This document shows positions 1 to 8,577 of a stretch of 39,350 bases of DNA, one piece after another. Under the pieces are notes generated by a model. That model did not search any database. It had not been told where the DNA came from and saw only the letters and a list, made by a program, of their open reading frames with translations. A program made the translations under genes and the position numbers. The DNA lies in the NCBI GenBank assembly GCA_016234955.1, contig JACRNN010000204.1, positions 1-39,350 on the forward strand, in the 5' to 3' direction. Numbering within the stretch: position 1 is the first letter of the stretch; each line of letters opens with the position of its first letter. The stretch comes from Deltaproteobacteria bacterium. GTDB taxonomy: Bacteria; Desulfobacterota; GWC2-55-46.

Positions 1-1
1 C

Positions 2-1747
2 TACAGCCACGCCTCGAACATAAACCGCTACTCCAACCTCATACTCTCCAGATGCCTGCACAGGAGCGAGAAAAAACCGTTATTATGGTACGGGAAAACG
101 TCGCGCGTAGACCACAACTACTCGATAACGCGCAACGTCCTTACGCTGCGCGACGCCGAGGCCTGCAAGAAAGACCCCTCCGCCGTAATCAAGGCGTTTG
201 AATACTCCCAGGCATTCGACGTGGAGATAGACCAGGCCGCAAAGGACCTGATAATAGGGTTCCTCGACGAATCCGACGGCGGCTTCAGGGAATCAAGGGA
301 CGTATCCGACTCATTCCTCAAGATACTCAAGGGCAGGAACGTATACAGGACGCTTCTTGAGATGCACAGGCTCAAGTTCCTCGACAGATACATACCCGAG
401 TTCGAGGAGATAAGCTGCAAGGTCCAGCACGACCTCTATCACATATACACGGTGGACGCGCATACGCTCTTCGCCATAAGGGAGATTGAAAGGCTCAAGG
501 GCGAATACAAGTCCGAGTTCGCGCTCCTTTCAACCATTTACGAAGAGACCCCGAACCCTGAGATACTGATGCTCGCCGTACTCTTCCACGATATCGGAAA
601 GGCCCACGGCAAGGGGCACGCCGAAAAGGGCGCGGCAATGGTCCCCGAGATATGCCGGAGGCTGCACCTCTCCGAAGACGACACCGCCCTCATAAAATTC
701 CTCGTGGAGAACCACCTCATCCTGGCCAACACCGCCCAGTACAGGGACCTCCACGACGAGAAGCTCGTGATCGAGTTCGCCAGAAAGGTCGGCGACATGG
801 AAAGGCTCAACCTGCTTTACCTCCTTACGTTCGCGGACGTGAGGGCGGTGGGCCCGGACGTATGGAGCCAGTGGAAGGGGGCGCTTTTTCAGGAGATCTA
901 CTTCAAGGTGCTGACGGTCCTTGAAAGGGGCACCTTCGAGGTCGTGGAGGCGGGGGCGAAGATCGAGGAGATAAGGCATAGGGTGACGGACCTGCTGGCC
1001 CGGAGCGGAGTAACGGAGGCCGACGTGGACGAGTACTTCGGGCTGCTGCCGCAGAGGTACTTCCTTTCAAACAGCCCGGACTCCATCGCCGGGCACATAG
1101 ACCTCCTTAAAAGGTTCGTCAACGTCCAGTACCTGATGACCGTCAGGCAGGATACCTCCAGAGAGTATACCGAGCTAATCATCTGCACGTACGACGTCCA
1201 CGGGCTCTTCTCCATGATAGCGGGTGTCATGGCCGCCAACGCGGTAAACATACTCGGGGCGCAGATAAACACGCTCAAGAACGGCATAGCGCTCGACATA
1301 CTGCAGGTGAACACGCCCCTCGGGGAGCTCATCACGGACGAAGGGAAGCTCAAGAAGATAGAAAAGGACCTATCGGACGTAATCACCGGCAGGGTCAGGG
1401 TGGCCAATCTCGTCGGCAGGAGAAAACCGTCGATCCTCGACAGGAAGGCCAAGCCCAAGGTAAGGACGACCGTTCAGATAGACAACGACGTCTCGGACGC
1501 CTACACCGTTATAGACATCCATACCCAGAATAGAATCGGGCTCCTCTACGACATTACGTCCACCCTTTCAAGGCTCGGACTCTACATCTACATAGCCAAG
1601 ATATCCACGAAAGGGGAGAGCGCCGCGGACATATTCTACGTAAAGGACATCTTCGGCCAGAAGATATACTATAAGGAGCGGCTCAGGGAGATAGTCGATA
1701 CGCTCTACAACCTCCTGACGGAGAAGGAGCCCGCGGCAAATGGCTGA
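2..1747 (+). CDS. glnD: [Protein-PII] uridylyltransferase / UTP-GlnB uridylyltransferase, C-terminal part (5' end outside window)
   Basis: Frame is open from position 2 (YSHASNINRYSNLILSRCLHRSEKK...). HD-domain motif VLFHDIGKAHGKGHAEKGA, followed by two ACT-like regions (ELIICTYDVHGLFSMIAGVMAANAVNILGAQI; YTVIDIHTQNRIGLLYDITSTLSRLGLYIYIAKISTKGESAADIFYV). Confidence 0.93.
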   Translation, partial: YSHASNINRYSNLILSRCLHRSEKKPLLWYGKTSRVDHNYSITRNVLTLRDAEACKKDPSAVIKAFEYSQAFDVEIDQAAKDLIIGFLDESDGGFRESRDVSDSFLKILKGRNVYRTLLEMHRLKFLDRYIPEFEEISCKVQHDLYHIYTVDAHTLFAIREIERLKGEYKSEFALLSTIYEETPNPEILMLAVLFHDIGKAHGKGHAEKGAAMVPEICRRLHLSEDDTALIKFLVENHLILANTAQYRDLHDEKLVIEFARKVGDMERLNLLYLLTFADVRAVGPDVWSQWKGALFQEIYFKVLTVLERGTFEVVEAGAKIEEIRHRVTDLLARSGVTEADVDEYFGLLPQRYFLSNSPDSIAGHIDLLKRFVNVQYLMTVRQDTSREYTELIICTYDVHGLFSMIAGVMAANAVNILGAQINTLKNGIALDILQVNTPLGELITDEGKLKKIEKDLSDVITGRVRVANLVGRRKPSILDRKAKPKVRTTVQIDNDVSDAYTVIDIHTQNRIGLLYDITSTLSRLGLYIYIAKISTKGESAADIFYVKDIFGQKIYYKERLREIVDTLYNLLTEKEPAANG

Positions 1748-2654
1748 GACCGGGCTTGAAGATACCTGGGAGCGGCTCGTTGCCGAGTTCCTCGACTACA
1801 TAGTGGTGGAAAAGGGGCTCTCGGACAACACGCGCCTGTCCTACAGCCGGGACCTCATGCGTTTCGCCGCCTTCATGAGGGGCAGGGGTCCGTCCCTCAT
1901 GGACGCCAACGCCGATGACATATCCGCGTTTTTAGGGGAACTCAAGAAAGACGGCCAGTCGGCGCGCTCGTATACAAGGTCGCTCATAGCGATAAGGGGT
2001 TTTTACAGGTACCAGCAGAGAATGGGGAGGCTCAAGGCGTCCCCCTGCGCGTTTGTGGATATACCGAGGTTCACTAAAAGGCTGCCTGAGTTCCTCACGT
2101 TTGACGAGATAGACCGGCTCCTCGGGGCCCCCGGTGAGGACACCGCGCTCGGGCTGAGGGATAAGGCTATGCTTGAGACGCTCTATGCCACGGGGCTCCG
2201 GGTCTCGGAGCTGGTGAGGCTCAGGCTCAATGACCTGAACCTCCAGGGGGGGTATCTGACGGCCTTTGGCAAGGGGTCCAGGGAGCGGCTCGTCCCGATA
2301 GGGGAGTCCGCCATGTACTGGCTCGGACGCTATATGGCGGAATCAAGGCCCTCGCTCCTCAAAGGCAGGATGAGCAACCACCTCTTTGTAACCGCGCGCG
2401 GGACGATGATGACGAGGCAGAACTTCTGGCTCCTGATTAAGAAGGCCGCGCTTGTCGCAGGTATAGAGAGAATGAAGATGAAGCCCCACATCATGCGCCA
2501 CTCCTTTGCCACGCACCTGCTTGAGAGGGGGGCTGACCTCAGGATGGTCCAGGCCATGCTCGGACACGCCGACATCTCATCCACCCAGATATACACCCAC
2601 GTCACGAACGAGAGGCTCAAAGCCCTCCACAGGAAGGGACACCCGAGGGGGTAG
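1740..2654 (+). CDS. xerD: Site-specific tyrosine recombinase XerD/XerC-like
   Basis: 304 aa with N-terminal SAM-like core-binding domain and catalytic motifs (ATGLRVSELVRL, HIMRHSFATHLLERGADLRMVQAMLGHADISSTQIYTHV). Overlaps the glnD end by 8 bp. Confidence 0.9.
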   Translation: MAETGLEDTWERLVAEFLDYIVVEKGLSDNTRLSYSRDLMRFAAFMRGRGPSLMDANADDISAFLGELKKDGQSARSYTRSLIAIRGFYRYQQRMGRLKASPCAFVDIPRFTKRLPEFLTFDEIDRLLGAPGEDTALGLRDKAMLETLYATGLRVSELVRLRLNDLNLQGGYLTAFGKGSRERLVPIGESAMYWLGRYMAESRPSLLKGRMSNHLFVTARGTMMTRQNFWLLIKKAALVAGIERMKMKPHIMRHSFATHLLERGADLRMVQAMLGHADISSTQIYTHVTNERLKALHRKGHPRG

Positions 2655-2737
2655 TAGGCTTCGGGGGGCGCGGGGGGCGGCAGTCAGCGCGCTACATGCT
2701 GTTTTGTCAGGGTTTTGGTCATGGTCTGAACAGGGTC

Positions 2738-2885
2738 TTGAAGCTCCCCGCGGCTTTTCCGCGGGGAATCTTCGATATGTAAGGAAACAATTTCTATTCG
2801 CTCGCTTGATCCCGCAGCTTGGGGCTGGGGAATGCGCTCGCTATGCATACTCAATTGATACCAGCGGGAGGTATTACTTGACATA
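2738..2885. repeat. REP-like repeat region; hairpin GAAG-CT-CCCCGCGG-CTTTT-CCGCGGGG-AAT-CTTC plus a second partial copy
   Basis: Perfect 8-bp inverted repeat 2746-2753/2759-2766. 19-mers TTGAAGCTCCCCGCGGCTT (2738-2756) and GAATGCGCTCGCTATGCAT (2830-2848) recur at 4768-4786 and 4797-4815. Confidence 0.7.
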
Positions 2886-2957
2886 ATATCCATTATGCGA
2901 CATTAAACTTATCCACGAGCCTGCAAGCCCACGTTAAACAGGCCTTCCGGCCTTAGC

Positions 2958-3773
2958 TCAAAGCGTGTCGAAGTAGTGTTTTGCCTCCAACAGGAATATG
3001 TTCTGCGATATTGAGCGCTCCTTGAAGTTCATATACTGCCCGTATGTGGCGCGAAACTCCGTGTTCGGTGACTTGACGTCAAAAGGCCTCCATGCCAGCC
3101 CTCCCTCAAGATGGCTGTTCGTGTTTATGAACTTTATCTCCCCGAAGGCATAGAGCTTTTTGGGATCCTTCAGGATATCGTAGTTGAGGTTCACATCGAA
3201 CAGAATGCCCGGCTTGAACGGTTCGCCGTCCGGCTCCACAAGCTCCTTACTGAAAAAATACCCGGCGGAGGCGTAGCCCCAGAGCCGTTCCCTGTCGAAG
3301 TAATACCTGACGTCGGCCGCGCTCCCGTCCTTGAATCCGGACGGTTTATCAGGGCTTGTGCCCCTGTTCAGATTCGCCAGCGAAATGAGCCATATCCTGA
3401 ACTCGATGTTTTTGTCCTTGAGCGGCCTCATCGCCGCGCCGATTACCAGGTCGTACTCTCTTTTCGTAAAATCGAAACTCCCCTGGTTCAGATTCGTCGT
3501 CACTCCCGGGGTCGGCTTCTCCGTAAAAAAGTCATTGTTGATAAAGGCATAGTACTCCCTGGTGCCTATGTTCAGATTTATCTCCAGACGCATAAGCGGG
3601 TCGTAAACCAGGCCGTTCGGGGCCACGATGTGGCTGTCGAACGGATAAAAGCCTATGCCCGCGTCGCCCCAGGCCCCGGCATAGCATGTGACCGGTAAAA
3701 ACAGCAGAACAACGAAAAATATGATGTAGCCCGTAGAAAACCTTCCAGCCCAAAGCTGATGTTTCGTCGCCAT
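2958..3773 (-). CDS. Putative exported/outer-membrane beta-barrel-like protein
   Basis: 271 aa. N-terminal hydrophobic signal-like segment (TGYIIFFVVLLFLPVTCYA); aromatic-rich alternating segments ending ...FLLEAKHYFDTL. Confidence 0.6.
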   Translation of the reverse strand: MATKHQLWAGRFSTGYIIFFVVLLFLPVTCYAGAWGDAGIGFYPFDSHIVAPNGLVYDPLMRLEINLNIGTREYYAFINNDFFTEKPTPGVTTNLNQGSFDFTKREYDLVIGAAMRPLKDKNIEFRIWLISLANLNRGTSPDKPSGFKDGSAADVRYYFDRERLWGYASAGYFFSKELVEPDGEPFKPGILFDVNLNYDILKDPKKLYAFGEIKFINTNSHLEGGLAWRPFDVKSPNTEFRATYGQYMNFKERSISQNIFLLEAKHYFDTL

Positions 3774-3861
3774 ATTCCCGTACCGGTCTTCCTCCTTGAT
3801 TTGGATGCAGAAATACCCGCCGCCTCTCCCGTCGTGTTTCGATATGCATGCAGGGGCCGGT

Positions 3862-4095
3862 TCAGTCTATTATCACGTTCGTCAGGGTCCTCTTGACGTA
3901 GCTCAGGGACTGTATCTTGCTGATGACCACGTCGCCTAAGACCTTGAAGTTCGAGGCGGCCACATGGGCTATTATGTCGTATGGGCCTGTGACCACGCGC
4001 CCGCCCTTGACCCCGCCTATCTTCAGGAGCTTACTCATGACTTCTCTGGACTTCCCATGCTCGCATTCGATAAAGACATAAGCCTCTACAGCCAT
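3862..4095 (-). CDS. Stand-alone Lrp/AsnC-type ligand-binding (RAM) domain protein
   Basis: 77 aa, MAVEAYVFIECEHGKSREVMSKLLKIGGVKGGRVVTGPYDIIAHVAASNFKVLGDVVISKIQSLSYVKRTLTNVI; typical RAM domain with no HTH. Confidence 0.8.
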   Translation of the reverse strand: MAVEAYVFIECEHGKSREVMSKLLKIGGVKGGRVVTGPYDIIAHVAASNFKVLGDVVISKIQSLSYVKRTLTNVIID

Positions 4096-4167
4096 AGCCC
4101 CCTCCGTTAATGTTTGATATTTATTATGATGTTTTCCCGATAAACATTTGAAAACAATCTTTGAATA

Positions 4168-4680
4168 TCAGACATGAAAGATGTTGCGATGGCAGTCCAC
4201 ACAGGTCGCCTTGCCTGATTTCATGCTTGCATGGGCGGCCCTGCCGAACTCCGTTGAAGGTTTTGGCGCCTTGTGGCAGGTCCTGCATGACGCGCTGTCC
4301 CAGGACCTGATAGACTCCCTCGCCCTCGCGGCGAACTCCTCCCTGTGCGCGTCAAAGGCCTCTTTCGTGCCGAGGTCATATCTGAACTCGCTGATAATGT
4401 CCCTTACCCCCTCAACGATATGGGTCTTGACCTTTTGAGGGAACCAGGGCGGGAAATGGCAGTCCCTGCATTCAGGGTTTATACCGAGCGTCCCGTAGTG
4501 CCTCGACCTCTTGAGGGCTTCATACGGGTAGCTCATGGAGTGGCAGGATAGGCAAAACCCGGTGGAACTGAAGTACCTCTCGGCTGAAAACACCGCGTAA
4601 GCCGCGGCGAACACGATAACGGCTGTAACAACAATAATCCTTCCTTTCCCTTTATGCATCATTCCGGGCATCTCTACCAT
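4168..4680 (-). CDS. NapC/NirT-like tetraheme c-type cytochrome
   Basis: 170 aa. N-terminal membrane anchor and four CXXCH motifs (CLSCH, CRDCH, CRTCH, CVDCH). Confidence 0.85.
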   Translation of the reverse strand: MVEMPGMMHKGKGRIIVVTAVIVFAAAYAVFSAERYFSSTGFCLSCHSMSYPYEALKRSRHYGTLGINPECRDCHFPPWFPQKVKTHIVEGVRDIISEFRYDLGTKEAFDAHREEFAARARESIRSWDSASCRTCHKAPKPSTEFGRAAHASMKSGKATCVDCHRNIFHV

Positions 4681-4767
4681 GTTTTTATATCGACCCGCGT
4701 ATTTAGCTTACCAGATTTTCCCCGGTTTACAAGGGTCTCTCTTGATTATCTACGCCCTGCGGTAAGT

Positions 4768-4815
4768 TTGAAGCTCCCCGCGGCTTGGGCTTAGGAGAAT
4801 GCGCTCGCTATGCAT
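4768..4815. repeat. Second copy of REP-like repeat (TTGAAGCTCCCCGCGGCTT...GAATGCGCTCGCTATGCAT)
   Basis: Both 19-mers are identical to those at 2738-2756 and 2830-2848, here separated by only 10 bp. Confidence 0.7.
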
Positions 4816-4864
4816 GTTCAAAAGAAAAGGGGCCACGAAAAAACTCGCAACCCCTTGATTTTCT

Positions 4865-4941
4865 TGGCGCCCCCGAGACGATTCGAACGTCCGGCACACG
4901 GATTAGGAATCCGTTGCTCTATCCTACTGAGCTACGGGGGC
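4865..4941 (-). tRNA. tRNA-Arg (anticodon CCU), CCA encoded
   Basis: Reverse complement GCCCCCG-TA-GCTC...GAGC-ACGGA-TTCCTAA-TCCGT-...-TTCGAAT-...-CGGGGGC-G-CCA. Acceptor, D, anticodon and T arms are all discernible. Confidence 0.93.
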
Positions 4942-5058
4942 GTGGAATTTTTAAGAGTAATAATTTATCAAAAACGTTGTCCGCTGTCAATCTCTTAATA
5001 ACACGCCCCGAAGCAAACCGCGGGGTAAATGAGGGCGTCTTTGTCGGGCCCGGCCTCT

Positions 5059-6282
5059 TCAGATGATTATCCCGCCCGCCACCGGATACCCGGCGTGTTC
5101 GAGTACGAACCTGCCCGTCTCCGGGATATCCGAGAAGCTGTCCACCGCCACCGGCCTGTCAAGCCTTATCTCCACCTCGGCGACCTCGGCCGGCTTTATC
5201 GTGGACGCGTCGTTTTCGACAATCTCCACCGAGGCCGGGTCGAACCTCCTGTATATCTTCTCGATCCTGCCCTTTACCTCCTGCGTGGCGCACTTGAACG
5301 TGAGAGGGACCCCGAGCTTGTAGTCCTTGTCCACCATCCAGAAGATGTTCGCGCGCACCGAGTCCGTTATAGTCGAAGTCACCGCATCGACGATTATATC
5401 GCCCCTTTTAAGGCCGTCACCCTCTACGCGTATCCCTATGCACTCCGTGGCCTGGGCCTCGGTCAGCCCGTCTTCGAGGAACTTCCTTATCTCAAGCACT
5501 CTCGCGGCAGCCTTGCCTGGCAGGATGAAGACGTCCTGCCCTTTCCTCAGGACGCCTGCCTCCACGCGCCCCACGGCTATCTCGCCGCCGTCCAGGTCGT
5601 ACATGTCCTGCACCGGGAACCTGAGCCCCTTTTCCTCCACCTTCAACGCCCTGAAACTGTCGAGGGCCTGCAGCACCGTAGGGCCCTGATACCAGGAGAG
5701 GTTTTCCGTCTTTTTCGCGACGTTCTCGCCCTTGATGGCCGAGATGGGTATGACGTAAGCGGGGGATATGTTCAGGCGGCCGAGGACCGAGGATATCTCA
5801 TTCTCTATGGACCTGAAGGCCTCCTCGGAGTATCCGGCGAGGTCCATCTTGTTTACGAGCACGGCGACCTGCCTGACGCCGAGGAGCCCGAGTATGTAGC
5901 AGTGCCTCAATGTCTGCTCCCGGATGCCCTGGCTGATGTCCACAAGGAGGATCGCCGCCTCGGCCTGGGAGACTCCGCTTATCATGTTCTTCAGGAACTC
6001 CTTGTGCCCCGGCGCGTCGATAATCACGTACCTCCTCTTTTCGGTTGAGAAGAAGGTATGGGCTATGTCTATGGTTATGCCCCTCTTCCTCTCCTCCTCG
6101 AGGTTGTCCATCATGAACGCGAACTCGACGTCCTTGCCTTGAAGCGTTGACGCCTTTTTTATCTCATCGAGCTTCTCCGGCGGCAGCGACCCTGTGTCAT
6201 AAAAGAGCCTGCCCACGAGCGTGGATTTGCCGTGGTCGACGTGGCCGACTATGACTATATGAAGGGACTTCTCTTCCATCAT
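5059..6282 (-). CDS. cysN: Sulfate adenylyltransferase subunit 1 (GTPase subunit), no fused APS kinase
   Basis: 407 aa GTPase: [40 protein letters not shown]. Ends after the beta-barrel domains. Confidence 0.92.
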   Translation of the reverse strand: MMEEKSLHIVIVGHVDHGKSTLVGRLFYDTGSLPPEKLDEIKKASTLQGKDVEFAFMMDNLEEERKRGITIDIAHTFFSTEKRRYVIIDAPGHKEFLKNMISGVSQAEAAILLVDISQGIREQTLRHCYILGLLGVRQVAVLVNKMDLAGYSEEAFRSIENEISSVLGRLNISPAYVIPISAIKGENVAKKTENLSWYQGPTVLQALDSFRALKVEEKGLRFPVQDMYDLDGGEIAVGRVEAGVLRKGQDVFILPGKAAARVLEIRKFLEDGLTEAQATECIGIRVEGDGLKRGDIIVDAVTSTITDSVRANIFWMVDKDYKLGVPLTFKCATQEVKGRIEKIYRRFDPASVEIVENDASTIKPAEVAEVEIRLDRPVAVDSFSDIPETGRFVLEHAGYPVAGGIII

Positions 6283-6360
6283 TCAATCCTCCTCACTCCT
6301 CGACGCCTTGCATCCGAATCTTTTTGAGCAGCCTGAACAACTTGAGTTTCTCGGCAACCC

Positions 6361-7164
6361 CTACATGTACCCGAGCGACCGGAGCTTCTGCATCGTATAT
6401 GCGTCCTCCTTGTCCTGCGCCCTGCCGGCGCGCTCGGAGGTCTTTGTGGTCTTGAGCTCCTCTATTATCTCGTCCACGCTTGAGGCCTGAGACTCGACCG
6501 GGCCGCAGCAGGGCGCGCAACCTATCGACCTGTACCTCTTGCCTTCCTTGCTGAAGTAGAGCTCGGTCACCGGGATATTCTCCCTTTTTATGTACTCCCA
6601 TATGTCGAGCTCGGTCATGTGGAGTATGGGGTGGATTCTGAAGTGGTTGTCCTCTTCGGTGGTGGATTTGAACTGGTCCCATAGCTCGGCCGGCTGGTCC
6701 TCGTAGTTCCATTTGAAGTCCACGTCCCTCGGGGAAAACACCCTCTCCTTCGCCCTTATCCCGTGCTCGTCCCTCCTGATGCCGAGCAGGAGCGCCTTGA
6801 AGCCGCGCCTGGCTATGGTCTGCTTGAGGGCGTTCGTCTTGAGCTCGTTGCAGCAGTCGAGCTTTGCCCCCTTTGAAGGCCCCATGCCGGCGGCCACCTG
6901 GCCCTCGTTGCGCCCGATTATCAGGTCGAGGCCCCACTTCTTCGCGTACTCGTCCCTGAACCTGTACATCTCCGGGAATTTGTAGGTCGTGTCTATATGG
7001 ATGACGGGGAAGGGTATGCGTCCGAAGAACGCCTTCCTGCAGAGCCAGAGGAGCGTCGTCGAGTCCTTGCCCACGGACCAGAGCATGGCGATGTCCCTGA
7101 ACCTGCTGTACGCCTCGCGTATGATGAATATGCTCCTGTTCTCAAGTTCGGTCAGATGGTCCAT
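6361..7164 (-). CDS. cysD: Sulfate adenylyltransferase subunit 2
   Basis: 267 aa. PP-loop-type motif VGKDSTTLLWLCRKAFFG; MTELDIWEYIKRENIPVTELYFSKEGKRYRSIGCAPCCGPV. Confidence 0.93.
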   Translation of the reverse strand: MDHLTELENRSIFIIREAYSRFRDIAMLWSVGKDSTTLLWLCRKAFFGRIPFPVIHIDTTYKFPEMYRFRDEYAKKWGLDLIIGRNEGQVAAGMGPSKGAKLDCCNELKTNALKQTIARRGFKALLLGIRRDEHGIRAKERVFSPRDVDFKWNYEDQPAELWDQFKSTTEEDNHFRIHPILHMTELDIWEYIKRENIPVTELYFSKEGKRYRSIGCAPCCGPVESQASSVDEIIEELKTTKTSERAGRAQDKEDAYTMQKLRSLGYM

Positions 7165-7203
7165 CCAGGTTACCCTCTCCTTTAATCGAATATCATAGTT
7201 TAA

Positions 7204-8565
7204 TCAATTACCCTTGAAATTATCAAGTATTAAATCCGTGAGACGCTCTATATGAAGCCTTTGGGAAGGGTTTACCCCGGCCGGGAGTATGCAGTGCGCG
7301 TCGTGTCTCGTGTGCATGCCCATGAAGTGGGTTCTGCCGAAGACCTCGTTCTTCTTAAGGTTCCCCTTGAGGTCATACCCGTCGTTGCCGACGCAGACCA
7401 GGTCGGGGCCCCGGAGGGCCGCGGGGCCGCTGTATAATTCGCGGTTCTCATAGACCCTTTTTATCACCTTGCTTCCGTCGGTATCGGTCATAGCCTCGAG
7501 CGCGGACCTTATCTCCGCCGCGGTTCTCTCTACATCTTGCTCCTTGACGCTCCCAAAGGGGTATCTCTTCTCCGCGTTGATATATATGCGCGCCGGGTCC
7601 ATGGCAAACGCCCTTGATCCGTCCTCCACCTGCTCGTAGTACTCCCTGCCGGAGTTCAGGGTCAAAAAATTATTTTCCCTCAGCCAGGCGTTGACGTAGA
7701 CCTCTTTTTTTATCGGCGTGAATCCGTGGTCCGACATGGTCATGAAAAACCCCTTGCCGTTGGTCTTTGACATGAAGCGCTCAAAGAGCCTCCCTATGGC
7801 CGAGTCCATCTCCCTGTAGAACGACACGAACCTCTCATGGTACCTGTGGGACGCGTCCCTCGCGGCGTCGAAGAAGAAGTGGTGTATCCTGTCGGTCTCG
7901 GTGATGACGCCTATGAAGAGCCCCCAGTCCGGCTCGTCAAGGTAATGCTCGAAGGCCTCCACGCGCTTCTTTAGAGCTAAAAAGGCGTCGTCGAAGAACT
8001 CATCGGGCTTATCCGCCGCCTTTGCCGCGTCTATGTCCGGCATGTACCCTATGGAACTCAGGTAATCGTAGGCGGCCTCCGGGTACGTCCCCTTCCTGAA
8101 GTCCGGGCAGACGAACCCGGCGGTCAGCACCCCGTTCATGGGCCTTGCCGGAAAGGTCTGCGGGACGTTAAGGACGATAGACCTTACGCCCCTGTTGATG
8201 CTACCCCCGCGCCTCTCAAATAGGGTCGAGGTCTTTGCCCCCGCCGTGCCGCCGAGCATCTCCCAGACCGTTGGGGCCAGGACGTTGTCGAAGCTCGGGA
8301 AGCTCATCCTGTAACTCCCCTCTTTCAGCTCCATGAAGCCGTATATGCCGTGCTCTCCGGGGTTTACCCCCGTCATGAAAGATGCCCATGACGTGGACGA
8401 TACGTCTGGGATAGAGGCGTCCATCTGGTTGAGCGTAAAGCCGCTCGACAGTATGGAGCCTATGTTAGGCAATATGCCCGCCTCCGCGTACTCCTTCATG
8501 AGGGTGTAGGGCGCACCGTCTATGCCTATTACGAATGCCTTTTGTTCATCCATATCAGATGCCAT
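7204..8565 (-). CDS. Alkaline-phosphatase-superfamily / type I phosphodiesterase-nucleotide pyrophosphatase-like protein
   Basis: 453 aa. FVIGIDGAPYTLMKEYAEAGILPNI, WASFMTGVNPGEHGIYGF, TMSDHGFTPIKKEVYVNAWLRENNFL. No signal peptide visible. Confidence 0.85.
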   Translation of the reverse strand: MASDMDEQKAFVIGIDGAPYTLMKEYAEAGILPNIGSILSSGFTLNQMDASIPDVSSTSWASFMTGVNPGEHGIYGFMELKEGSYRMSFPSFDNVLAPTVWEMLGGTAGAKTSTLFERRGGSINRGVRSIVLNVPQTFPARPMNGVLTAGFVCPDFRKGTYPEAAYDYLSSIGYMPDIDAAKAADKPDEFFDDAFLALKKRVEAFEHYLDEPDWGLFIGVITETDRIHHFFFDAARDASHRYHERFVSFYREMDSAIGRLFERFMSKTNGKGFFMTMSDHGFTPIKKEVYVNAWLRENNFLTLNSGREYYEQVEDGSRAFAMDPARIYINAEKRYPFGSVKEQDVERTAAEIRSALEAMTDTDGSKVIKRVYENRELYSGPAALRGPDLVCVGNDGYDLKGNLKKNEVFGRTHFMGMHTRHDAHCILPAGVNPSQRLHIERLTDLILDNFKGN

Positions 8566-8577
8566 CGTTTCCTTTGA

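Noticed and set aside
2506-2893. ORFs of 126 aa (+) and 69 aa (-) around 2.5-2.9 kb
   Set aside because: They overlap xerD or lie in the REP-like repeat; translation of repeat sequence rather than genes.
2879-2910. Promoter-like TTGACA-N17-CATTAA on the + strand
   Set aside because: Poor -10 match, and it would point into the 3' end of a convergent gene; lies in the repeat region with a CATAAT/ATTATG palindrome.
5029-6048. 339-aa + strand ORF opposite cysN
   Set aside because: Antisense of a strongly supported cysN; proline/arginine-rich composition typical of high-GC shadow ORFs.
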